A stretch of DNA of 64,000 nucleotides from Paragordius varius (lineage: Eukaryota > Nematomorpha), in the NCBI GenBank assembly GCA_964247055.1, contig OZ176052.1, forward strand, positions 1,364,001 to 1,428,000. The letters are read 5' to 3'. The stretch's first letter is position 1. Each line of letters starts with the position of its first letter. The notes under the pieces were generated by a model. It saw only the letters and a list, made by a program, of their open reading frames with translations. It did not search any database and had not been told where the DNA came from. Shown here piece after piece: positions 23,566 to 36,100 of this stretch. The translations under genes were made by a program, and so were the position numbers.

Positions 23566-24029
23566 CATATTTTTTTGCCAAATACTTTAATCAAAACTCT
23601 TATGTTATGATGTTCGGCATCATCGAATTATAATGAAAACTTTTTATAATATCGTAAAGCGTTTAATACCGTTTCCACCATGACTCAAATAATATGAAGC
23701 TCAACAAAATTTGTGTAAAAAAATTTTAAACAAAATATTTATTTTTCGTCAAAAAATTTCTTGATGTCGAAATTCAGTACTATTTAGAATGTTTATCACA
23801 TATTCTCAGCATTTTTACGTTACTATTAAGATAATCAGCAAAATTATTTGGGATTTTCGGTGTTCAAGTTAAATTGTTTGAATAATGTACTTTTCATATA
23901 TTGTAATATTAATGCTTTTTTTACTAACATTTAGCTTCCGAAAAAAATTATTTAAGAAATACATTTTCTCAGGAAGCAATTATCACAAAATCGTAAATAT
24001 CTCTCTCAAAATAAACATATAACATATTT

Positions 24030-24491
24030 CTTTTAATCTTCGATTTGAATTGAGGTTGGATATTCCAGGCCTGTTTTAAAGTTAACTTAAAAAATGGAAC
24101 GATAGGGAGATACCGACTTATATAATTACACCGAAATATAATAAGATTTTCAATTAAAAATACATTATAGTACTTATTTCAAGGTATAACTCAAAAGTAA
24201 AAAAATCAACATGATATGTGTCCATTAGCAAAATTTAAAAATAATACAAAACAAACCATTTTTCTCTTTCTATCGTAGTTTGATAAGGTAACCTTTTTTT
24301 AAATTAAATTTGGATACTTTGGCTTTCTTATATAATTTTAATTACGATAGAAGCATAATATTAAATTGAGACCGTTATTTACGATAGTTTTTATAAAATA
24401 TCAACTTAAATATAGACTGGGGATTTATACACCCAATTTGAATTTAAGTGTTAAGGGCCAAAACACAGCGAAGCGGTACAGGGCCAGCTAG
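24030..24491 (+). mobile_element. Helitron-like 3' end, non-autonomous
   Basis: It ends AGCGAAGCGGTACAGGG, then CCAGCTAG, followed by T. A GC-rich terminus ending in CTAG before a T is the usual Helitron 3' signature. The preceding ~450 bp shares blocks with 53,250-53,800 (TTCGATTTGAATTG, CTCTTTCTATC, TGGATACTTTGGC), so it is a dispersed element. The 5' end was not defined and the terminal hairpin is weak. Confidence 0.5.
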
Positions 24492-24558
24492 TAAAAAACA
24501 AATAATAAAAAATTAAAATAACATATGGAAATCCTTTTGATTTACCACAAAATTTGAA

Positions 24559-25207
24559 ATGAGTCTCAAAGTACTTATAGAAAATTATAAAAAATTTAAA
24601 TCCAATAGTCAAGGTGCGATTGAACTGCTTTATGATATAAAGGTATCAAAATATTTTTATCTAATAGGCATTTGGGCAAAATATATCCGATGATTCCGAA
24701 TTAACTCCCACCGAAATCAATGAAATATTATTAATATTATCCTTATTACTTAAAGAACCAAATTTAAATAAAAACGAAATATTATTCACCTTGTCCAGAA
24801 TAAGTTTATTTATCTGTATAAAAAGTTTATAATCCCAATTACAATTGTTACATAGACTTCTATCCAATATTTAGTGCAATATTATATTTTATTATAAACA
24901 ACTGTGTGGATGAAGAGGATCTTATATTTGACAAAGTATATTCCGTTTTCTTATATATATATTTTAGGCATTAATTTTAATAGATTATTTGTTGTTTCAA
25001 ATAACGTCTGTTCAAGATTTTGGCATTATTGATGATACTGCATCTCAAGAATTAACGAAAATATGCATCGATATAATGTATACCCCATCCTATCTAATTT
25101 TAGATCTGATAATGAGCATATACAGAATATAAATTCATCTTTGAGCATTATAGTTAGTCTATGTCGGATACGACCAAATTTCCTGAAATTTATTCACACC
25201 TGGGTCG
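24559..25207 (+). CDS. CIP2A: CIP2A exons 1-5, separated by 25-, 40-, 32- and 26-nt introns
   Basis: Exon 1 starts at ATG 24559; this Met precedes the residues that match human CIP2A residue ~7 onward. The introns are 24643-24667, 24816-24855, 24936-24967 and 25078-25103. All start GTAT and end AG. Each is needed to keep the frame, and removing them restores a continuous match to the first armadillo repeats, for example ICIDIISDNEHIQ across the 26-nt intron. There is room for little beyond donor, branch site and acceptor. Confidence 0.8.
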
Positions 25208-28200
25208 GTATTTTTTCTGCAATACATTAATTAATCGATAAATCACACTTTTCTTAGTTTAAAAAATTATTTTTTCCTTTTTTAAAATAATTTTCTTAAA
25301 TAATATATTGAAGCATGATATAGTTGTTAATGTAAATTTTTAATTTTCCAGGGATGATTTTGGAACCAATTATTCTTTTTAGATAATTTTGAAAAAAAAG
25401 TTTTTTAGAACGGTTTTAAAGAATATTTTATGTAGAGTGTCTTGGCTCAGCAATAGCTTTATTAGCAAACTATCTTAAATTTGATTCTGATTAATATTTA
25501 TAATTTGAAATCTACATATTTATATTCTGTAAAATTTATTACATGTACTATTTTTTATGAAAATCGGACGAGTACGTTTACATTAAAAAATACATTAATT
25601 AAAATTCTCTAAAATTATTTGAAAACTTGTAAATTTTCTTTTTATAATAAATAGAGTTTAATACGAACAAAAAAGTTTTGCCAACAATTATTGAGATTAT
25701 TGGAACATACTGAACGTACAGTTATGCTAAATACTCTTGTCATTTATCTAAATATTGCTTCTCGAATTGATTCCGAAATCAATAAGGTTTAATTTTTTAG
25801 TATCTTGGTTTAATTTAAGTAATATATTTTATAAATTTTGTTTTAATTTTTACAATTGGTAAATTAAACATTTGATTGGAAAGTAATCAGTTTAAATTAA
25901 ACTACGATTATTAAACGTAAGAGTCCAAGGCAATATGTAATTTCAAATCACTCTGCTAGTCTATGATATAGATCGCGTAATTTTTAAACGATTAATTGTT
26001 AAATTGTACCTGTAACCTATAAAATCAACCATAATTTTTAAACCTAGCTTTTTAAAGGTTTTATAAAAATTATTTTAATGGATTAGGCTGAATTTTATTT
26101 TTGAGTTAATCCGAAGAAGTTAGAGGAATCTAACAAAAATTTATTGATAAATTTATTATTAGTTTTGCTGATATTGCATATTATTCTAAAAATTATCTTC
26201 CAAATGATATATTTTTTTGTATTAATTATTTTATTAGAGTTTCCTGACTGAAGCTAACATTAACCAAATACTTGAAATACTGTTTGTATCCTTGAATGAA
26301 GTTACATCCAAATTTCGTCAAATAAATACGCTACCTCATAATACAACTCGACCGAAATCATCTTTAAATGGACCGCATCATACCGATATTAACGACAACA
26401 CTATAATGCATGATTTGAATTTTTTACTCCTGATTATGGCGGATGTTCTTTCCAACGCTAAAATTAATGCATACATAGAACAACAAACTCAGGCTTGGCC
26501 ACGGTTTAAATCGTGCGCAAATGAACTTTTTACCATGATTTTCGCAAAAATTGACCCTCTAAAGAAAATATCTTACATTACAGAAAATTCTATAAATTTC
26601 GGCCTTACATTAAGCCTACATGGTGTATGCTGTGTTCAAAACATTATTCTACAAAGCAATGGGACTGGAGAAACAAATTACAGTAAATACTAAAATATAT
26701 AAGTCAAATATTTTTTATTGGCAGAACAAAGAAAACCATATATCTTTTGAAATTTGATCTTTGTTTATTTAATATAACCTATTAAGTTTTGGGTTGCCAA
26801 ATAAGATGAATTAAAATTAATTTTTATTGGAAACAACACACTTAATTTTTAATTTCACATAATTGTAATCTTATTTTTAGATTATTTGAAATTAATAAAG
26901 TATTGCTAAATTATGGGTCTTTATGCCAAAAATATCATTACTTATAAAAGAATTTTACCATTACAGAAACAGTTGAAAAGAAACCGGACCACCCTGGTAT
27001 CGATGATGTTGATGATGAAATAGACCTAACCAATCTGAGTTGTATGAGTTTGGATGAAATTCAAAGCAATACACACAAGGATAATATAATAATTAGAGGT
27101 GATAACAACCATATTAGCCCCCATTCAGTCGGCGAGAAAAATAATGGAATTCTTTATGGCATAATATCAGAATCAGAACAAATGGTATCTGCACCCTATC
27201 CTAAATTAGAGCATTATTTTGCTACTATAAGCGATGGCAAAAATAATGAAGAACCTTTGCAAGCGCAAAAGATTTTGAATTCCATCCATCAATTTAGGTG
27301 TCTTATGACATGGATTTTTTCTGGACAAGGAACGCCATTTCTACAGCTTATTCGAAACAATTTTTGCGACACAGTAGTAGCAGAAGAAAATAGTATGGAA
27401 AAACTTTCATCTCAAACGCCCTCAGAGGATTATGCCAAACGAATATGGAATTCGTTGTTACTAAACTGCTGCGCAGATTTACCGTCGTCAGAATTTGGTG
27501 ATTCTGCAAATTTAAGTATACCAAAAATACGCACTCTCATGTATCAAACACTAAAAAATGAGGCATTTCTCTTTAGTAATCATAGTAATTTCCAAAACGA
27601 CACCAACGCAGATATTAATTTTCCCCAAAGATACCACCCTGAAAATAGTTATGACTCCGCTTTTGAAACGTTAAAAGATGATGCGCCGATTATATTAAAA
27701 CCCATTACGATATACACGCTAAATTTATTGCAACAAATGTTTTATGGAAATAATTTAAATAATAATAATAATAACTCTAAAGCTATTGCGGATTGTGTTG
27801 AAATTTTTTCTGCATCTTGTAATTACTTGGAAAGTTTAATTCAAAATGTATTGAATCTGTTAACCCATGAATATCCGAATGAAATGGAATTCAAAATCGT
27901 TCAAATGATTATGAATAGAGTTCTTTTTATTTGCACCATTGCCAAAGGTTAGATGATCATGTTATATTTTTACCATGCTTTTTTAGAATAATGCAGAGTC
28001 ATATAAGGAAAATTTAATTTCGTATTTTTAATTTTAGCCAAAAATTATTATAATGTAGTAGTGTTTTATCAAATCTGTAAACGAAAATTTTACTTTTCTA
28101 ATATAAACATATCTTTAAAAATCTTCTCAATCGGTTTTTTTACCACTTAAAAAGGAGTAAGTAACCAGCCAGTTTGACTTCTCTTATTCAGTTATTACTG

Positions 28201-30093
28201 ATCATAAACAGTCACAACCTTATCATAAATGTAAAATATATGTTGTAACTAAACTGAAAGATATTAAGTTTAATACTATTTAAATTGATATATTTATAAT
28301 ATATTACAATGCAATTATTGATAAGAATAAATTTTGCATTTTACGATTTATTTTTAACGTTGAATTTTGGTTTTTACCAAGTTTTCGATAATAAAAATAA
28401 TTTAATTACGAGATTATATGTGTTTAGAAATTTTTAACTGGATACTCTTATATAAGTGCTCACAGTTAGGGTCATATATCCAATTCAATCAAACCTAACC
28501 TTCCCCCTAAAATTTTGCTTGTAAAATTTACATAAAAATTTATTTTTTAATTAACAAATCCTATTTTTTTGGAATTCATCTTTTTAGAATTCAATCACTG
28601 GATATTGGTTCAAAATCCATGCATGGATAACGTTAATTCTATCCTTGCATTAGCTTCTAAAATTTTTCATAGAAATTAAGTTTTTAATTAATTAATCCTA
28701 CTTTTTTAAAAAAATTCTTAGAATTCAATCATTGGATATTGGTTCAAAATCCATGCTTAGAAAACCTTAATTCTATCCTTGCTACAATAATTGAATCTTT
28801 CACGAAACTTTTTCATCATTTGGGTGTATGGTGCTGTTCCCATATCAATAATAGCAATAATAATGGAGGATTATTAAATGAAATATCTTTCGTGAGCTTA
28901 TATTTGGCAAAAACTATTTGTCAAATGACCTTACCCCACAGAAACCGTGAGACTTCGGTAAAAAATTATTTTAAAATATTATATGAAGATAGAACATGAA
29001 ATAAATAGTTTCAATGTAAAGACAACTATATTTTAGGGTACCTTAAATTTTTTCTATAAAAACTTCTATGTTTAAGATTGAAAAATTCAAAGTTATGTAT
29101 ATCTATATTTTGTAACTCAATAAAATAATACGTTTATAAAATTAAGATTAATATTTTTTATAAAAATATCAGTCAGTCCATTAATTTTTTAATGCATCTT
29201 TATATTTTTAATATTTTATTTTTATGTTTTATTAAAGGATGCAAAAATAATGAGTCAACAATTTTGTCAAGTTATTCCAGCTATGTTGTGTGGCTTATGC
29301 TCTTCAAAAGTTAGTAAAAATAATAACACTTCAATCAATGATAATAAAATTGCGTGTCTTGAATGGTTAAATCATTGTATTGTATGGTTTATGCGACAAA
29401 TTAATCTTTCATCTTCAAAAAGGTTCGTCGATATCTATTTAAAATTTATTTTTTTAGCGTTATTGTTTTTACGATAAATTTAGCTTTAAATGTGATTTAT
29501 TTTTATAAAAAATAATAAATTTAATTTTTTACTTTTAAATTTTGTCAAAAGACAATTTTAAAATATTATCAAGCTCTTTCACGAAAGTCGAAAATTAATT
29601 TAATTTATATTTTGCTATAAAAAACTGTTTAAATTTGATTTTGTTATATGAAAAAAGTGATTAATTTCATGATTTTTAGCCAGGTTAAAAGTGCGAAACA
29701 ATTATTGAACACGGCACTTTTTTGCTATTTCAATCGAATATTGTTGGATATTAATCCATCACCAAACTCACAACAAACGTTGGATACACTTGTGAGTCGA
29801 TATAAAAGGTAAATTTATTTCATTTATGATATAAATATATTTCAAAAAGAAGTTGGTTAGTTAGTAGTTTTAAATTGAATAAAATTAATTAATTAAAGAG
29901 ATTAATACAAGAAAATTGTTTTGAACCATTTTTTTTATAATAACTTTAATCGAGAAATAATCATTGTTGTTTAATTTATTATTTCTAAAGGCGTTAATGT
30001 CCAAATATTACATTATAAAAAGTCGTGTTTGTATTGGAAATATACATAAAAGTATATTAGGTCAAATTATGCTTAATTTATTTGAAAAATACG

Positions 30094-30149
<56 letters not shown>

Positions 30150-33100
30150 AAAATTTAATTATAGGGACAAAACGTAAAAATATAAAGGCAAATATTTTTT
30201 TCTAAAAGGAACCTTACTCCTTAACCCTAATTTTTTCTACATAAACTAATTGATTGCATAAATAAAATATAGAATTGAATTTATTAACAATATTCCATAT
30301 TTTGCAACCCAAAACAATAAGCAGAATTTGAGATATTGTTGTCTTTTGGAAAAAAAATATTTGTCCCTATTTTTTAAGTGTTGCCCGTGTAATTTAATTT
30401 TACTATATATATAGATCTCCTAAACTATGGGTAATTTTAAACATTTTTTATTTTAATAGATTGTTACAAAACATAACAAAATGTACATTTGAAGACACAA
30501 TTCCTAAAAAAACTAATTTAATCGAATACAATGGTCAGTCCTTAAATACGTATAACACAAAGTGTGTATCAACCATAAAAAATGGTTATTACAATTTTTC
30601 TGGAGATTCTTTGTGTGAACCAAACAGTTATAAAGATTTAGTTTTGGATATTGAAGACATACTTATTAAGGTATGTCTTTTTAAATATATTTTTATTTTA
30701 TAAAATATAAAACATCACAGTTTTTATTTTTATTTTTTTTTTGGGGGGGGGGGGGGGGATTAAGTTTAATTGAATTTGAGTTTGAGCTTAGCACTATCCA
30801 TAATACGTATTTTGCATTATAGGAAATTAACATTATAGATTCGAAACATAAGGTTGTAAAAAATTACGAATAACTACTATTTATATCACCAATTTTTGCT
30901 AATTCGTGGCACCGAAATTCTAGACGACCTATATAAAAAATTTATTGAAATGTCGTCTAATTTTACTTGGATTCTATAATTATTTTTGCAAATTATGGAA
31001 TTTTGATAGAAATTTTTCAAGTTTGCGGGCCGCACATCCCAAGGATCGCGTGTTGAAAACCTCTGATTTAAATAATGGAGTAAAAATTAAAATTATAAAA
31101 ACAAAACATAAAAAATCATATTTTTTGATCCTTCTATTGAAACCTATATAATTACGATTGTGAAATATAATGACTCTGTTATCAATTTAAATAAAATTAT
31201 TTTGCAATACAAACATTTAGGTTTCATGTAATAAATAATTAATATGGTAGGCATGAAAAAATTATTAGTCTCTTACTTTTTATGTTATCCTTTTATTACT
31301 GTTTATTCCTAATTTATTGTATAGCTAAGAGCTTCACTAAATACCCAAAATGCTAAGCGTGAAAACAATATTGTTCATGGCGTTAATAGTAATCGTTATC
31401 AAACATTATCGCAAAATCAGGCGTCAAATAACGCAGAGTTTTTGGATAATCCTGTATTCCCAATCGCCTCTATCATAGAATTGTATGAGAAAGCCAAACT
31501 ATATTTTACGGTACGTTTTTTGATAAAATTTATTAAATGACAAATTTTATTTGTTCGGACATAAATCCGAAAGTAAAAGATTTTTACCCTAAAAAATATG
31601 TATGAAAAACACAAAAATGGGTATTTTAGCGTATAATATGTACAATTTCTAATTTTCTATGAGATTTATGCAATCTCTAAAATACGTTTTTTAGCATTAA
31701 TTATTTATAATAAAAATGACAATGATTAAAAATCAAATTTATTACATATATTTTAGAAATAATTGTTTACTGTCATTTAAGCATTTTATTTTATGGTTAA
31801 GTTTTGAAATTGTAGTTTTTATTTTTGATTTGAGAGGATAATGTGTTAAAAGATAGAATGATTCATCTTTAACTATAAAAAGTAAAAAAGGGTCAACTCA
31901 CGATAAAGATTTTGCACAAAGGGAAATTCTATTGTATTCTCAATAATTTTTAAATGGTTTATTAATATCATATTTATTTTTAAACTTTTATTCTGATTAA
32001 AAGTAAAAATGGAATGCGCAAATCCATTTTAAAAATATTAAAGGACCAACTCACGAAAAATATGCACAAAAAGTTTTGATGATTTTTTAATGGTTTGTTA
32101 ATATTATATTTATTTTTTATTAAAAGATTAGACTTGAAATTTAAAAAATCCATTTTATCATAATAGAAAAAGGGCCAACATCCAAAAATATTTTACACAA
32201 AAAGTGGTTTTTAAAATGATTTTTTTCATATAATATATTATTTTTTATTAACCTTTTTTTATTCTAATCCATAGATGAGACTTGAAATGCAAAATGTTAT
32301 GGTTAAGCGACAAACCGACCTATTGGCCACATATCAAACCCAACTCCAGTTATCACAACAAACATCACAACTCAATCAGAATCAAGTATGAAAATTTTTC
32401 TCTAAAAGTATCATTTTTATTGGCAAACATTATTTTTTAAGCAGTTTTTGTCTTTGTTTGATGTAGTGGATCTAACCAGTTTTTCAAAATCAAAATAAAG
32501 ATCAGTATTGAATAAATTTAATTTTCTAAACGCATTCTAATATTTAAAGAAAGCAATTAACTTTTTTGACCGTTTTTAGTTTGTAATATTAATATATTTT
32601 ATACTTACTATTTTTTTACTACAATGTTAGAGGATATACCTTTATTTTTGTCAAAGCTAGACATTACAAAACGTCTAACAAACGAAAAATACATTTATTT
32701 GATCGAAAATTTTGGAAATAAAAATATATTGAGGCCACTTTATTTTTTCTAAAAGAATGATGTATTATTATTATTATTATTATGGCAAAGATCGTTGTCG
32801 AAATATTGCTTTTTCAAAGATATATTTTCTCCAGTTTATTCGATTGTAAGCGAGTGTTGTTAGCTGTTGTCATAAAAAGATTGGTTTCTTTGGTTAGGTT
32901 TTCGATCCAGCGCATCTTGCAGCGTCCACGTTTCCTGGATCCTTCGACCTTGCCTGTCATTAGTTGGAATTCCAAGTCATTTGCTCTGGTAATGTGACCA
33001 GAGTATGATAATTTTATTTTGAGGCACATGCCGATCAGGTGTATCTCGGGATTTATTTTGTCAAGGATTACGGTGTTCTTTATTTTGACTTTCCACGTGA

Positions 33101-36100
33101 TTTGTAGTATCTTCCGCCAGCATCGCATTTCGAAGGCGTTAATCTATCTTTCGCCATCCTTTTTTATTGTCCAGCTTTCTGATACGTATAGCATTCTAGA
33201 AAATATTAGGGATTTGACTAAACGGTTTTTTGTTTTAAGTTTGATGTCGTGTGATGACCATAATTTATTATATTTTATCATTTTTGTCTTAGCAATTGCT
33301 ATTCTTCTTTTGATGTCGGGGGTGCTGTTGTTAACCGTATTTATAAGACTGCCTAGGTAAGTGTATTGGGACACTACTTCTATTTGTTGGTTGTGAAAAG
33401 ATAAGTTTTATAGTGGTTATGAGCGTTTATAATCATGATTTTAGTTTTTTTTAAAGTTGATCGTCAATCCAAATTTTTGACATTCGTTTGAGAATTCAGT
33501 TAAGAGTTTTTTAGGTTGTCCACTGAGTTTGACAGCAGTATAGTGTCATCAGCATAGTGAAGTGATGATATAATATTGCCGGCAATGCTTATACCATTAG
33601 TTTTATCTTTGTTCCGTAATGCGCTTTCTATGCAGACGCTAAAAAGAGTGGGTGAAAGGACACATCTTTGTCTTAAACCATTGTTCATTTGTACCCAATT
33701 ACTTGTGCCATGTGGGGTTTTTATGTTTAGTGATGAATTGGAATAGAGGGATTTAATGATGTTTAAAATGTGATCTGAACCTCCCATCTGAGATAGTGCC
33801 TTCCACAGCGTGTCGTGTTTCACGCTGTCGAAGGCTTTTGTAAAATCAATGAAGCAGATATTGGTTTCTCTCTCTGAAATTCGGATTTGTTTTTCAAATA
33901 TCCAGCGTATATTGCTGATCATGTCCCTGCATCCGCGATTGGTTCTAAATCCCGCCTTGGGTATTAGAAAGTTCGGCTTCAATTATGCATTGGATACACC
34001 TGTGAATTATTTTGAGAAAAACTTTTGAGGTTTGGTTGATTAGCGCTATAGTTCTATAGTTGTTAAATGATTTAGGATCGCCTTTTTTCAAGATGGGGAT
34101 ATATCTGCTTCATTGATTTTTCAAAGGCCTTCGACATTGTGAAGCACGACACCCCGTGGAAGGCACTATCTTAGATTGGAGTATCAGATCATATTATAAA
34201 CATCATCAAATCCCTTTACTTCAATTCTTAATTAACCATATAAACCCCACACGGCACAAGTAATTGGCTACGAATGAACAATCGTTTACAAGGATACGTC
34301 CTTTCACCGACTCATTTTGACGTTTGCATAGAAAGTGTATTAAGAAAACATAGATAAAGCTAATGGCATAAGTATCGCCGGCAATATCATATCATCATTT
34401 CACTATGCTGACGACACTATACTGCTGTCAACATCAGTGGACAACCTAAAAAAACTCTTAACAGAATTTTCAACTGAATGTCAAAAACTCGGTTTGACGA
34501 AATGATGTATCGGAAGACCAAATGTTAAATTTTAAATTCCCGTATTTTATATTACTTGAAACGCCGCCTTTTGATATAGAATTTAACATATCGCCAAACT
34601 ATAACTCAACTTCAATCCCTTTGTGAACGAAAATCTGAAATGCTCCAATGCCATAAACAACAACAAAATCAAAACGAAATGGAAAAACAGCGATTGAATG
34701 ATCACATAAAAATGCAACAAAATGCGCTTGAAGAAATGCAGGAAACGGTTAACATTGAATCTACCAAGTTAATATTATGTCTATAAATTGGTTAATGGCT
34801 ATTAAAAGGACAAAATGTAAAAGACATTTATTTCCTAACAATATACAGTAAAAACTGAAATTATACGGACAATACAAAACGTAAAAATATACAGACAAAT
34901 ATTTTTTTTCTAAAAGACAACCATACTTATAAAATCATGATTATTTCAATATAACTCATTGTTTTAAATGGCAAAGTGTGAAATAGAGTGTATAATATTA
35001 ACACAATCAATTCTAAATTTTACAATGGTAAGTAAGTAGCTTATATCGGAAACATTTAGGTTTTAAAAAGTATGGTTGTCCTTTAGATAAAAATATTTGT
35101 CTTTATATTTTTACGTTTTGTCCGTATAATTTCAATTTTTACTGTATTTTAAAGCGTATCTTTTAACCGAAAGGTGTTAAATTAACCTATACTTTTGGAT
35201 TACTAAACAACGAATAGCAATTTTTAAAAATTAATATACAGTAAAAAATTAAAATTATAAGGACAAAACGTAATGTAAAAAACACTTATATTTTAATGAA
35301 AATACGTTTTTTATCCTTGACTTTTATATCATCTTATTTAATTAAATAAGGAAAGAATAGCGATGTAAATTGATTAAACATTACAGTTGTTTTGGATATA
35401 TGTTGTTTGTTATCCAAAAAAAATAAATATTCAAAATATTAGGCTGTTTTTTCCATTAATTTAGACGCGATGCGGTACAAAAGAGTATGGACACTTTGAG
35501 AACAGAATATGAATCCCTGAATGAAATGCATCAAGTTGTTTTACGACATTTTGATGCCTCTAAAAAGCAATTAGAAATGTAAGTTAATGAAGTATTTCTT
35601 TTAACGTCAAATATTGATTTTTCAAAAAAATTATATTATTTAGAATGGATAGCTCATTTTAAAGAGATATATTGAAATTATCTTTTAAATTAATTATGTT
35701 AGTCTGCGTGAAAACTTGGCAAACAGCGAAAACAACAATTTAACCTTGACGAAAGAGTCCAAAGAAAAGGATCTTAAAATTAAAGGTGAGTATATATAAC
35801 TAAATTATTTTGTTATAACAAGAATCTTTATAATTTAATAAAGATTAGTAGATTTTAAACAATGGTTGAATGCACAATGTGTATAAATTTTAACTTAGAA
35901 CGCTATCCTCAATTTCTTTCCTAACAATGTTAATATTTTTAAAAAACTGTAAAAATCCATAACCTCTTTAAATAATATATAGAATTAAACGCACAATTGG
36001 ATGAAGGTAGAAAACAATATGAAACAGCCCGCAAAGATAATGCAAAACTCAACTCAAACATTGAAGGTTTGCGTAAAGAAATCCAAGCATTGGAAGAAAA

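Larger units (their letters stand above)
16304..24558. other. 8.2 kb between the last visible USP exon and CIP2A; no exon recognised
   Basis: Apart from the elements listed separately I see no convincing coding exon on either strand. The missing 5' exon(s) of the USP-like gene, with the catalytic Cys box, should lie here or be lost. A (TA) microsatellite sits at 18,941-18,974 and another near 21,901-21,922. The short open frames at 16,431-16,704 on both strands have no recognisable homology. Confidence 0.45.

Noticed and set aside
24661-24867. 68-codon minus-strand frame
   Set aside because: It is the antisense shadow of CIP2A exon 2, whose plus-strand translation matches the family.
25362-25395. 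Possible CIP2A exon after the acceptor TTTTCCAG at 25,361
   Set aside because: The frame closes after 12 codons with no donor. The acceptor at 25,435 continues the frame from exon 5 and matches an armadillo helix, so it was preferred.
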